Of a stretch of 64,000 bases of DNA, positions 10,970 through 21,582 are shown one piece after another (positions within the stretch are counted from its first letter, which is position 1; the number at the start of each line of letters is the position of its first letter). This DNA is from Schistocerca nitens. Taxonomy: Eukaryota > Arthropoda > Insecta > Orthoptera > Acrididae. The DNA is taken from positions 17,435,140 to 17,499,139 of the forward strand of contig NC_064623.1 in the NCBI RefSeq assembly GCF_023898315.1, given 5' to 3'. Made by a program: the position numbers and the translations under genes. Under the pieces are notes generated by a model that was given only the letters and a program-made list of their open reading frames with translations, did not search any database and was not told the origin of the DNA.

Positions 10970-12833
10970 TATAACACTGCTACAGCGTATTTACGTAGCT
11001 TATACTATGAACTACCAAATTTGGTTTATTACGTAGTATGCCCTAACAGAACAAACTAGTCCTGTCACGGAAAAGCCACGTATAACACTTCCGTCTGCTA
11101 CTATTGCACCATAACCTCAATGCCAGAACCAGGTTGTAACATAAAACTATTTTGTAAAAGCAATTATGGTACAGAGCAACAGAGCAGTGTTACCCTCTGA
11201 GAGGAATTTTGTTATGGTGACCGTGTTGTTCCTAACGGAGGTGGCTTATCGGAAATGAAAGTCAGAATTACGTAAATGTTGGAATAGTAACAAACAAGAT
11301 TTTGCCTAACTATATTGCTTAATGAATAACGAAACCGGTCGCCAGCCTAATTAGGCATGAGAATGATTAACATTCTCGTTCAAGAAAATATTTATTAGTA
11401 ATTATAACAAACACAACCTAGACTTGGCCACAAGCGAGTGCACTGAACTCTGTCACACATATGTTTTAAGATTGAAGCTAACAACTGGAGCAGCACTAGC
11501 TATTTGCAAAATTATAACATGTACAGGAAAACACTATCACTTTCAGGACTTATACAAACTGAATGGTCTTTATACTGATAATATGCACATTAAAGAGACA
11601 AACACTTAGTAATCATAAACATATAATTTCCTACTATGCAGTTTTGCACTTTTTCTACTTCGAAACACAATGTTAACAAAATTTCAAGAACTGACTCACC
11701 TTTTAGAATTTACTATAGGTATCAAGGTGATCATTAGCTAAGCAAAACTTTAGAAGCCTCAGTCTCAAGAACTTTAATTTAACAGTTGGCTACAGCACTT
11801 TAAATAGCAGTTTTAATAGGAAAATTATATTCAACAAGCATTATTTACTTTAATTCACTCTCTTGCCACATTAACTTTAACTTTCTTTTTACTGAGTTCA
11901 AGAGGCATTAATTAGCACAACTCTAGGCTTTAATTTCTTTTAGTAAGGGCACTCGGATATCACTTTAACTCAAACGGAGAGGAACCTAAGAGGTGTTATG
12001 ACGAGGAGAGAAATCAAGGTAGGTACATAAATTCAGATACACATTACCTTATATTTCAGCACAATAACACATCCATTAAAGCTGATCCTTCACTGTACAT
12101 CGTGATAGTATTATGTTACAGTGATTGCGCAATGTGGTGGCGACTGCATGTCAGTAGGTGGAATTGCAGACAGAATTGCTGGACTCTGTCATTTCTTGGT
12201 TGCGAAGATAGATACAATTTCCAGACTTGTTCCAGCTATATATCCATACATCCGAGGCTTTAGAAAGAAGCAGGAAAAGCCTCTCTCTCTGAATCAGCAC
12301 AGTATGCACCTTTATAATGGCAGTGCACGGACTCGTAGCTCGTACCCGACTGCTGGCTCGTCTCCGACTCGTTGCTCGCCTCCGACTGACTATCAGTTCC
12401 ACCTTTTCCACCTATGCCAACCACATTTTGCGCGCGTTGCGCTGTTCCGTTCCCGAGGGGAACCCCTACACCTTTTACATACAGACTAACTAAGAGCCCT
12501 AAGCGAAGGTCAGCAGTTTACATAACAGCAAACAAACACATTAAATAAAACAGAACATTTTCACATATTGACACTTCTACAAAAAATTATTCACACAAAA
12601 TTACAATTATATATATTAAGTTTTGTTCCCTCCAAATGGGACAAAGAATATAAATGATAGTTATGCTACACAGCATACAATCAAATTATGACATCAAAGT
12701 TTGTATAAAGAAAGGAGTATACAATTTTGTGTTATCGATTCATACAAACAAATTTACCGAAGCTCAATGATGAAACATTAAATAAACAAAAAAGCAAAAT
12801 AAATTAGTAGAGCATTAGTGCCATGGTGTTACA
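10970..12833 (-). repeat. LTR 1 (3' LTR of the element)
   Basis: A 1,864-bp LTR that starts TATAACAC and ends GTGTTACA on the plus strand, so TGTAACAC...GTGTTATA in element orientation. Such long LTRs are at the upper end for gypsy-like elements. The small reading frames inside (for example 12121-12489) occur identically in both LTRs and are not credible genes. An internal copy of the PBS-plus-terminus motif lies at 11060-11088. Confidence 0.9.
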
Positions 12834-15281
12834 CATGCCCCATGTTTCGTTGAAGTTTCCTGTAAGGGATACTTCAAGGAAACATCCATAACACCTAAGT
12901 GGTGTTGGCTAAAGAAAAAAAAATTTACCATCCAACTTCAGTTGGGAGAAAAAAAATACACATATTACAAATATACAGTATATACACTAAGAAATGCATA
13001 CATTTCTTCCAAAAAACATTTTCAAAGTAAAGCATTTACAGTAATTTTCACCCACAGACTGGTTTAAGGAAATTAATTTTGCATCTTTACACAAGATACC
13101 TTTAAGCATGTTCATTTCACACACATACAGTTCAAATAATAGACAAACAATACACAAAATAAATCTGCATATTAGGAGAAACGTATAGCCTTCAAATAAA
13201 ATAAAAAAAAGTACACATATACAACAGCACAGAACATCCTAACTCAACAAAACACAAATTTGTCTTTCAATGTTGTTAAAGGAATGTAAATATTCACATA
13301 CACCCAAACATACTCGTAATCACTGTGCATTTTACAAGATTCAGCAATTCATGAAATATTAAAAATTTCAGTCTGCATCCATCAATGTACAAATATTTAC
13401 ACAAACAGCTATAAGAACTTTTTCCAACTGACTCTTTAAATACAAAGTAATTTTTCAAGGTTTTCTCAAAACAATTAACTTTAAAGCTGCTCTTCATTAA
13501 TAGCAGTCCAAAATGTTTGTTGCACATAAACACATTAACCTATTCAGAACCTATCTTTAATCATCACTGCTGTTTTTACAACAGACAGTCCAAAACTTTA
13601 AGTTATTCCAAAAACCCTAGCATCAAAACATCTACATCCATTTGAATAAGAATCCATTTATATTTTATAATAAATTTTCACTGACTTCAGAAAGAATAGT
13701 CAGTTCATAACACATTGACCAATAAACCTAACTACGTTCACTGCTTGCCTCAGCACTAGCAGTTATGTTACTCATCTGCCTGTTATTGGCTTGGCAGTCT
13801 TTGTATGTAAACATTTAGACACAAAAACACAATTTACATTAAGAACACTAAAATACACATTTTTAAATTGACACACTGCCCCATCCTCTAGGTTTGGCAG
13901 TTCGTGACCACTTAACTTCTTGCCCCACAATGGCAAGTCCTTTGGCTACTGCTCACACAGTATTTTTGGTAGCCCCCTCAACTTCAGGAACACCTGCAGT
14001 TTTTATTGTTTTGTCTTGTTTAGCTGCCCAACAACATACTTTTGAGCAGTTTATTGCCATCATCTTTGTGTTTTTCATCATTACGTCACATCTTTGGTAA
14101 CATTTGCATTAATGGTACAAAATATAAAACCTGCAACTTTGAAACAGTAATTAGACACTGGCAACAAAACCATTTCTTTTCAAATATCAACACCAGGTAA
14201 CATATACATTAATCAAGTAAATTTTAAATGTCATACTTGGGATTAAGTCAGGATTAAGAATTTCTTACTACTCCTTTACCATTGCTTTTCCACATACAGT
14301 TAGGTCATTACATACATCAAGTCCAGGACAATAATTTTATATCCTATTGCAAGTGCTTTTTGCCTTTAGTGGCACTAGACATATACATCTCCTATCCATC
14401 TTACACACATTAGCCAGGTTCATCTCCACAGTTTTTTAACACACAAAGTTTTTCAACATCATAACTATCCCTATTTTCAAAAACATTTATACATTCAGTC
14501 ATATTATGGCATTCGTTTACCTTGTTTTCTGTATTCTTACCTATTCACCTCCATATTCCTCTTTCCAATTACTTTTCCAATACATTTTCTCTTTACAGTA
14601 TCCACAATACTTACATTCATATTGCTCATTTTCTAGTGTACCCAATGTAATTATTCACTTCTATTTACTTGTCCACAAACAATAAACAGTATCCTACATT
14701 ATTTCCACACTATTCAGTTTATTCTGATAGAGAAGAAGGAAAGAAGATAGTAAAAGTTCTGAATGATGAAGAGGAAGGTTGGCAGCACGAAAAGAAATGG
14801 AAGTAGTGCTGGCAACGACTTGGGTCCCTGGTGCTCGTCAGGCACCTGACAATGCAAAGAGTGCATTGTCCCCTGAGGGTTAACAAACCTCATCTGAGGA
14901 CATGTACCTTTAAGAGAACAGCATAGTGCAAACATAAGCCCTTTCTGATCTTTAAGTATTTTAGGAATAAATTATTATCTTGTAGAGTTCTTTGCACTTT
15001 CATTAAGTGACCATAAGCATCATTATTCCTAAAGTTTTAAGGTTTTCCACACTAAATGCCCCTATCTTCATAATTAGACTGGCAACAATAAGTATTCAAT
15101 TGAAAACAAACAGTTCCTAAGCAAAGTCAAACAGTACACTACAATAAATAAACAACCTGCCCGAGGCCTCAAGGTCAACAAAACAATAATTAACTTTCAG
15201 GTAACACTCAGATACAATAATAATAAAGTCATGCATTATATTAACAGAGTATATACATACATCCTGCCCCCAGTCTCTTTA
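12834..15281 (-). other. Non-coding 3' internal region of the LTR element
   Basis: About 2.4 kb between ORF2 and the 3' LTR, strongly AT-rich. pol would be expected here in an autonomous element, but the longest frames are under 80 residues and show none of the RT, RNase H or integrase signatures. Next to the LTR the minus strand reads CATGGGGCATG, a weak candidate for a polypurine tract. Confidence 0.65.
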
Positions 15282-16604
15282 TTAACAAGGCAGTCTTTTA
15301 TGGTTCACTAAACAGTGATTTAAATCTGGTGGCTTTTTAGGCCTCCTATTTTCTACATCTTTCACTATACTATTCAGATCTTGCCAACGTTTTGTTTCAT
15401 CAGGTGGCTTTTTGGGTTTGTGTACCTCTACATCTTTACAGATCTTTAACAGTTCACGTTCTACTATGTTTGTATCTGGAGGTTCTTTAAGTTTTAGTAA
15501 ATCCATTTCTGTCATTATATTAATTAAAGCCTGCCCTAATATAGTGTCATCCGGCGGCTCTTTCGGTTTTGTTTCAGTTACACATTCCGGATTTTGTTTC
15601 GAAAAGATGTCATTAATTTTTTCGTAACCTCTTTCTGTAAAGGTATAAGTAGATTTGTCTACCTCCGAAAACTCATCTGTATCTGAATCTGTTGTCTCCC
15701 TTTCGTCTGAGCTATCACTGATTTCATTTTCGTCATCCGATTCGAGCAGGAATGCAACTTTTAAACAGTGAGGCAAATTATCACTAGATGTTTCAGTCAC
15801 TTCGTATTTCGAATCATTTTCTACACAATGTACACCGTTTGGACAGTCAGACACTTTTGTTGTATCACTTTGAACGATTTCGGCCTTAACTTCATATTTA
15901 GTATAATCGTCATGTACTTCGATAACTTTCATTTCATTTTCTTCCATGCTATCAGTTTCAGGCAATCGTGCGAAATTACCACACCCTTCTACCTCAGAAC
16001 CACTAAACACATTTCCAGCAACAACAATTTTGTTTGCACTGTTTATAATGCAATGTTCACTGACATCCTCCTTTACATCAATTTTATCTATTATTAATTG
16101 AGCACACGTCTTTTGCGTGGCATATTCTATCTCCCTTTCCTCTTTATTCATCATAACTCCCCCCACATCTACGTCCTTTACTTCATACACATCATTAACA
16201 GTGCCAATATTTCCCTTTTCACTCGTCTTTTCTGTCTCCCTTTCATTCTTTAATAAAGTCTTTTCGCACGAAACCGATACTGAGTTATCTTTATCATATG
16301 ACGTATTAACTTTATTTTCATTTCCACATTCACCTACTACTGAAACCGGCCATCGGAAGTGTCCGATCCCGCCTCTTCTGTCTCTCTCTACGGCAGCCAT
16401 CTTGTTCTGACGCCTGCCATTTGTGTCTGCTGCCAAATGCACTGTACGCTGCTCCGGCAACCGCTGGCCCGAGCACGAACTGTCACGTGACTTCGCACTG
16501 GAACCGCCACTATGTATCACTCCGCGCCCGTCTGCTATAGGCACGCCCTTAACCTTCCTGCCTCGTGGTTTACATCTTTCCTTTTCGGATCTAATATTGG
16601 ACAT
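15282..16604 (-). CDS. Uncharacterised acidic ORF2 of the LTR element, with 25-residue PPD repeats
   Basis: A 440-residue intact reading frame downstream of gag. I do not recognise the family. The N-terminal 60 residues are basic and Ser/Gly-rich. The middle is highly acidic (for example ESDDENEISDSSDERETTD). Residues 350-424 form three exact 25-residue repeats, each starting with PPD and ending with K(K/E), plus a fourth PPD start at 425. No protease (DTG/DSG), RT or integrase motif is visible. Its frame is -1 relative to gag. That frame is open from a TAG about 25 nt upstream of the gag stop through to the ATG at 16602-16604, so expression could be by reinitiation, a separate message or -1 frameshifting, though no canonical slippery heptamer is seen. 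It may be a Gag-accessory or captured protein; function unknown. Confidence 0.7.
   Translation of the reverse strand: MSNIRSEKERCKPRGRKVKGVPIADGRGVIHSGGSSAKSRDSSCSGQRLPEQRTVHLAADTNGRRQNKMAAVERDRRGGIGHFRWPVSVVGECGNENKVNTSYDKDNSVSVSCEKTLLKNERETEKTSEKGNIGTVNDVYEVKDVDVGGVMMNKEEREIEYATQKTCAQLIIDKIDVKEDVSEHCIINSANKIVVAGNVFSGSEVEGCGNFARLPETDSMEENEMKVIEVHDDYTKYEVKAEIVQSDTTKVSDCPNGVHCVENDSKYEVTETSSDNLPHCLKVAFLLESDDENEISDSSDERETTDSDTDEFSEVDKSTYTFTERGYEKINDIFSKQNPECVTETKPKEPPDDTILGQALINIMTEMDLLKLKEPPDTNIVERELLKICKDVEVHKPKKPPDETKRWQDLNSIVKDVENRRPKKPPDLNHCLVNHKRLPC
15333..15557 (-). repeat. Three tandem 75-bp coding repeats (PPD units) in ORF2
   Basis: The PPD codons recur at exact 75-nt steps (around 15557, 15482, 15407 and 15332). 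The repeats have diverged in sequence but kept length and the K-K/E-PPD junction, which suggests selection on the protein unit. Confidence 0.8.
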
Positions 16605-16663
16605 CTTTTCTTTGGGCCCAAAACCAGTTTCCGCGTGAATCCGGCCCGTAACACACGCGGTTT

Positions 16664-18235
16664 TCAGTTTTCCATTTCTTCTCTATTTTGGAAATTCCGC
16701 GCCATGTATCCTCTGCCGCGCGTCGTAAAATTTCCCCTGCCTCTCGCACGACCTCTTTGAATCGTGTTTACGCAAAATCTATCATTCTCCTGTCGTTCGT
16801 TTTGGTCATTATTTTCGCGCGAATAATTGTTGTTATGATGGGGACGGGACTCGCGATTTCTTCGCCAGTGATCTTCATCCTCTACCCTTTCCAAAAACGC
16901 GGAAAAACTACTGTGGGTACTCCCAACATACCGTTTAGAATCCTCAGGCAGTTTCTGCCAAAGAACCCAAACGATCTCGGCTTCAGTTCTTCTTGCTTTT
17001 AGGTGTATTAGTTTTCTATACCATGATTCGCAAAATTCTTTCATGGTTTGCCTGCCTCTGATATCGTACAGTCTGGCCATTAGAAATTCACGCCATAACT
17101 GGTCTTGTTTTTGTTCTGACCAGTACTCGTCAATAAATTTTTGTTTAAAATTTTCAAAAGACATCTGGTTTGTATTCAGATTCAACCCCCACCTTTTAGC
17201 TTCTCCCGTTAATGCACTAATGACAACATTGATTTTTTCCTGGTCAGATAAATATTCAGGAAAGTTCCTTTCGCAATTCTTGACAAAGTCTAGGGGATGC
17301 CATCCGTTATGTCTCTTTGCAGGGTCGAATTTTTCTTCGCCCTCTAATATTTTACTGAAAGGGATCCTTTCTGTAAATTGTAGAGGTCCTGTTCGTATTT
17401 TTCTTTCCAAGTCATACATTTTGTCTTGGATTTGTGAAGTGTTATGGTCACACTTCTTTTCGCAATTAACAATCTGTTTAGTTAGAGCTCTGCTTGTTTC
17501 TGTTACAGACTGTTTGATCTGTGCGAATTCCTCGTTACATTCGGTTTGTATTTCGGATTTAACACCGAATACCTTTTCATCCACTTTAGTACAGACTAGG
17601 GGTTCTATTTTATCTTGGATTTTAATTACTTCTGTGTCAAATCTTTCGTTAATGTCATCGATTTGTCCCTGCATGTTGGCAATATTGCCATTGATGACAG
17701 TAATATCGTTTTTGAGGTTTTTAATATCATTACTCACAATGTCTACTTTTACATCAACTTTCTCAATCTGTTTACTAATATCACTACCCTGTGTTGTAAT
17801 TAGCTGCCCCTGTGCTGTAATTAGCTGTCTTTGTTCTACATTTTGTTGCCCCAGTGCTGTGATTTGTGCATTAATATTGTCACTGTGTGCTGCAAATTGC
17901 GCAGACAGTATTCTAAGTAAATCAGTCAGATCTGGTGTCTTTTCACTTTTCGTTTCTACCGCATTTTCGTGTTCAGATTCTACACCCCTCTCAGTTTCTG
18001 ATGATTCGAACATATCCCGCGATTCATTAACATAGCCACTGTCTTCCACAACATCGCTCATATTGCCTTGCATAGTACGAGCGACATTCATAGCTTCTAT
18101 CTGTTTATTGACATCGGCATGGTAGCGTACGTAACTTAACTCGCGAGTAATGCCATCTGTTGGTGTGCTCCCTGAACTGCTCTCGATTGCTTTCTGTTCT
18201 CGCGTGTCTAGATTTATTTCTAATTTCCTGTCCAT
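16664..18235 (-). CDS. gag: Gag polyprotein of the LTR retrotransposon
   Basis: A 523-residue structural protein expected to assemble virus-like particles in the cytoplasm and package element RNA. Residues 1-100 are polar and acidic. About 105-285 reads as a long coiled-coil or heptad-rich region with repeated QLITAQG and IKNLKNDI-type segments. About 300-450 matches a Retrotrans_gag-type capsid domain, with LTGEAKRWGLNL and FKQKFIDEYWSEQ. The C-terminus (493-510) is RG-rich (RGRARGRG, TTRGRGY), a likely RNA-binding tail in place of a CCHC zinc knuckle, which I do not see. The start is the first ATG after the primer binding site, about 180 nt downstream of it. The frame is uninterrupted. It ends without a pol fusion. 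Confidence 0.85.
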   Translation of the reverse strand: MDRKLEINLDTREQKAIESSSGSTPTDGITRELSYVRYHADVNKQIEAMNVARTMQGNMSDVVEDSGYVNESRDMFESSETERGVESEHENAVETKSEKTPDLTDLLRILSAQFAAHSDNINAQITALGQQNVEQRQLITAQGQLITTQGSDISKQIEKVDVKVDIVSNDIKNLKNDITVINGNIANMQGQIDDINERFDTEVIKIQDKIEPLVCTKVDEKVFGVKSEIQTECNEEFAQIKQSVTETSRALTKQIVNCEKKCDHNTSQIQDKMYDLERKIRTGPLQFTERIPFSKILEGEEKFDPAKRHNGWHPLDFVKNCERNFPEYLSDQEKINVVISALTGEAKRWGLNLNTNQMSFENFKQKFIDEYWSEQKQDQLWREFLMARLYDIRGRQTMKEFCESWYRKLIHLKARRTEAEIVWVLWQKLPEDSKRYVGSTHSSFSAFLERVEDEDHWRRNRESRPHHNNNYSRENNDQNERQENDRFCVNTIQRGRARGRGNFTTRGRGYMARNFQNREEMEN

Positions 18236-18413
18236 TTTAGCTATTATTAAGTACTGATACCTTTAGTTTCCAATATAAACTGAACTTTCACTATTCGTTC
18301 TGTCAATTAAGGTACAGGTTCGTGCCGCTGGACGTTTTATGTTCACTTAATGTTTGTAAAATGCTAACTACTTATAATTTTTTTTTTCGTCTGTAGATGC
18401 AAACTGAACAACG

Positions 18414-18431
18414 TCCTGTCACGCGGCGCCA
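18414..18431 (-). other. Primer binding site, tRNA-Arg-like
   Basis: In element orientation TGGCGCCGCGTGACAGGA lies two bases after the 5' LTR. It is close to the complement of an insect tRNA-Arg 3' end (CCA plus acceptor stem plus TCCTGTCACG of the T arm). tRNA-Arg priming is known for some insect gypsy-like elements such as mdg1 and 412. Confidence 0.65.
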
Positions 18432-18433
18432 CG

Positions 18434-20297
18434 TATAACACTGCTACAGCGTATTTACGTAGCTTATACTATGAACTACCAAATTTGGTTTATTACGTAG
18501 TATGCCCTAACAGAACAAACTAGTCCTGTCACGGAAAAGCCACGTATAACACTTCCGTCTGCTACTATTGCACCATAACCTCAATGCCAGAACCAGGTTG
18601 TAACATAAAACTATTTTGTAAAAGCAATTATGGTACAGAGCAACAGAGCAGTGTTACCCTCTGAGAGGAATTTTGTTATGGTGACCGTGTTGTTCCTAAC
18701 GGAGGTGGCTTATCGGAAATGAAAGTCAGAATTACGTAAATGTTGGAATAGTAACAAACAAGATTTTGCCTAGCTATATTGCTTAATGAATAACGAAACC
18801 GGTCGCCAGCCTAATTAGGCATGAGAATGATTAACATTCTCGTTCAAGAAAATATTTATTAGTAATTATAACAAACACAACCTAGACTTGGCCACAAGCG
18901 AGTGCACTGAACTCTGTCACACATATGTTTTAAGATTGAAGCTAACAACTGGAGCAGCACTAGCTATTTGCAAAATTATAACATGTACAGGAAAACACTA
19001 TCACTTTCAGGACTTATACAAACTGAATGGTCTTTATACTGATAATATGCACATTAAAGAGACAAACACTTAGTAATCATAAACATATAATTTCCTACTA
19101 TGCAGTTTTGCACTTTTTCTACTTCGAAACACAATGTTAACAAAATTTCAAGAACTGACTCACCTTTTAGAATTTACTATAGGTATCAAGGTGATCATTA
19201 GCTAAGCAAAACTTTAGAAGCCTCAGTCTCAAGAACTTTAATTTAACAGTTGGCTACAGCACTTTAAATAGCAGTTTTAATAGGAAAATTATATTCAACA
19301 AGCATTATTTACTTTAATTCACTCTCTTGCCACATTAACTTTAACTTTCTTTTTACTGAGTTCAAGAGGCATTAATTAGCACAACTCTAGGCTTTAATTT
19401 CTTTTAGTAAGGGCACTCGGATATCACTTTAACTCAAACGGAGAGGAACCTAAGAGGTGTTATGACGAGGAGAGAAATCAAGGTAGGTACATAAATTCAG
19501 ATACACATTACCTTATATTTCAGCACAATAACACATCCATTAAAGCTGATCCTTCACTGTACATCGTGATAGTATTATGTTACAGTGATTGCGCAATGTG
19601 GTGGCGACTGCATGTCAGTAGGTGGAATTGCAGACAGAATTGCTGGACTCTGTCATTTCTTGGTTGCGAAGATAGATACAATTTCCAGACTTGTTCCAGC
19701 TATATATCCATACATCCGAGGCTTTAGAAAGAAGCAGGAAAAGCCTCTCTCTCTGAATCAGCACAGTATGCACCTTTATAATGGCAGTGCACGGACTCGT
19801 AGCTCGTACCCGACTGCTGGCTCGTCTCCGACTCGTTGCTCGCCTCCGACTGACTATCAGTTCCACCTTTTCCACCTATGCCAACCACATTTTGCGCGCG
19901 TTGCGCTGTTCCGTTCCCGAGGGGAACCCCTACACCTTTTACATACAGACTAACTAAGAGCCCTAAGCGAAGGTCAGCAGTTTACATAACAGCAAACAAA
20001 CACATTAAATAAAACAGAACATTTTCACATATTGACACTTCTACAAAAAATTATTCACACAAAATTACAATTATATATATTAAGTTTTGTTCCCTCCAAA
20101 TGGGACAAAGAATATAAATGATAGTTATGCTACACAGCATACAATCAAATTATGACATCAAAGTTTGTATAAAGAAAGGAGTATACAATTTTGTGTTATC
20201 GATTCATACAAACAAATTTACCGAAGCTCAATGATGAAACATTAAATAAACAAAAAAGCAAAATAAATTAGTAGAGCATTAGTGCCATGGTGTTACA
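18434..20297 (-). repeat. LTR 2 (5' LTR of the element)
   Basis: A direct repeat of LTR 1 with constant offset 7,464. Its high-coordinate end is followed by the AGTG duplication (20298-20301). It holds the same internal PBS-like motif at 18524-18552. In a transcribed element it would carry the promoter. Confidence 0.9.
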
Positions 20298-20301
20298 AGT
20301 G

Positions 20302-20807
20302 CAGCGGAAAACACCACAAATTCTGTCTTTGCTTTTCTTTCAACTCGTGACAGCATGCTGTTGTTTCGTGGGAAAGAAGGCGAGGGAGGGGGCTACGAAC
20401 AGTATCGAAGGGCTCTCCGCTATCGAACCGCCGTCCAGGTCGACCGTGTTTGAATTAATCAGCAGCTGCAGCAGCAGTGCCGCCCCGTGGACAAGTGCTT
20501 AACTATGCATTTGGTGGCGACGCAGATGCAATTTGCGCCCGCCTATTGTCTTTAACGATCGGTTTCCTTTCCCGGTCATGCTTCAAGTTGCGGGTTATTA
20601 ACGGGCGGTAAAGAAACGAAAGCCATTCTATTAAAGAACTGGAGCAATTACGTCCCAGATCTTTACTTACGTACTAGCTTAGAATGTAAAATTGGTGGAA
20701 ACGGTATTTCCGTCAGCAAGAGCTATTTTTACGTACGTCCGTTGACGAAATTTATTGCTTTAGCAAGACTCGAGAAGACAAAAAATTAACCTCGCTGTAA
20801 CAAATTG
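20302..20807. other. No feature recognised
   Basis: Flank of the LTR element. Joined to the sequence left of 10969 it restores the pre-insertion site, in which I see no gene. Confidence 0.35.
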
Positions 20808-20950
20808 TAACTTAGTGAGACATCGCAATGGTTAAGGCACTAAACTTGCATTCGGAAAGAGAGAAGTTCAGGTCCTGTCTGAATATCTGGATGTAGATTT
20901 TCCTTGGTTCCTCTAAGTTACTTAAGGCTAATACTGTGATAGGCGTAGCC
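20808..20950 (+). repeat. SINE family C, degraded
   Basis: A tRNA-like head (AATGGTTAAGGCACTAAACT, then TTGCATTCGG and a B-box-like GTTCAGGTCC) is followed by the ATTTTCCTTGGTTCC-type body with the CTTAAGGC block. I recognise this as the common arthropod SINE whose consensus head is TGGTTAAGACACTGGACT. The tail is eroded. Confidence 0.65.
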
Positions 20951-21582
20951 TTATTTATTCTGTCTGTCTTCGTTATAGGCTTCAATCCAAAGCGCCCCGC
21001 GTAAACCATCAAACCCTTTGTCGACCATTACTAGTCTATCAAATTATCTGGCAGTTTGCCTGTTTGTCAAACACAGACAGTGTTAGACGTCTCTGAGAGA
21101 AATTTTGAGTGACAGGAAATTTGACACGATGGCGCATGCTGTTTGTGTTGTTATTTCGCTGCGATGTTCAGCGAGAAAGAGTTCTCATTACAATTTGTCT
21201 CTCTGCGCTGCGAGTTTCCACAGTTTTGGTTAATACGACCAAGGATAAAAAGGAAAGATCACTGGCATTTACGAAAATCGTGGAGCTATTGCATCTATCC
21301 CAGCTGAATATTACAAAGGAGTACCTTAAGAAGAAAACTAATGTTGTATACACAACATTCAAGCGGCCGTACAATAAAACGAAAAATATCGAAACTCTCG
21401 GTTCGTCCACGGACGATGTACATGTTCCCACACTGGGGTGTACTAATGAAGTGTCATTAGAGGACCAAGTACAAGAGAATATATTTCTGCATATTTGTGT
21501 CTTCGTTTACAATGTGAATGCTAATTAATTCTAACAAGTCATTAGAAGTTAGACTGTCCATTTAGAGAAAATGTATGTAATC
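20951..21582. other. Unassigned; a 139-residue open frame at 21109-21528
   Basis: The plus-strand frame 21109-21528 has an ATG and a hydrophobic N-terminus but no motif I know and no splice context. It may be chance or a decayed element. Confidence 0.2.

Larger units (their letters stand above)
10970..20297 (-). mobile_element. Complete LTR retrotransposon encoding Gag and an acidic ORF, without pol
   Basis: Two direct repeats, 10970-12833 and 18434-20297, lie exactly 7,464 bp apart throughout, so no net indel separates them. I noticed one substitution (CTAACT versus CTAGCT near 11308 and 18772). Element orientation is minus: 5' LTR at high coordinates, a tRNA-Arg-like primer binding site at 18414-18431, gag (16664-18235), a second ORF (15282-16604), then about 2.4 kb of AT-rich DNA with no ORF of note and the 3' LTR. 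I see no protease, reverse transcriptase, RNase H or integrase motif in any frame given. It therefore looks like a non-autonomous, recently inserted Ty3/gypsy-like element. Confidence 0.88.

Noticed and set aside
12121-12489. 122-residue plus-strand ORF, present identically at 19585-19953
   Set aside because: It lies inside both LTRs and opposite to element orientation; its duplication is explained by the LTRs.
16660-16690. Canonical -1 frameshift heptamer at the gag/ORF2 junction
   Set aside because: The short overlap between the upstream TAG and the gag TGA contains no XXXYYYZ heptamer; frameshifting remains possible but unsupported.
17043-18035. 330-residue plus-strand open frame
   Set aside because: Antisense shadow of gag; low-complexity Ser/Leu/Ile-rich product.
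21109-21528. 139-residue open frame
   Set aside because: No recognisable domain, no second copy and no promoter or splice evidence; kept only as an unassigned note.
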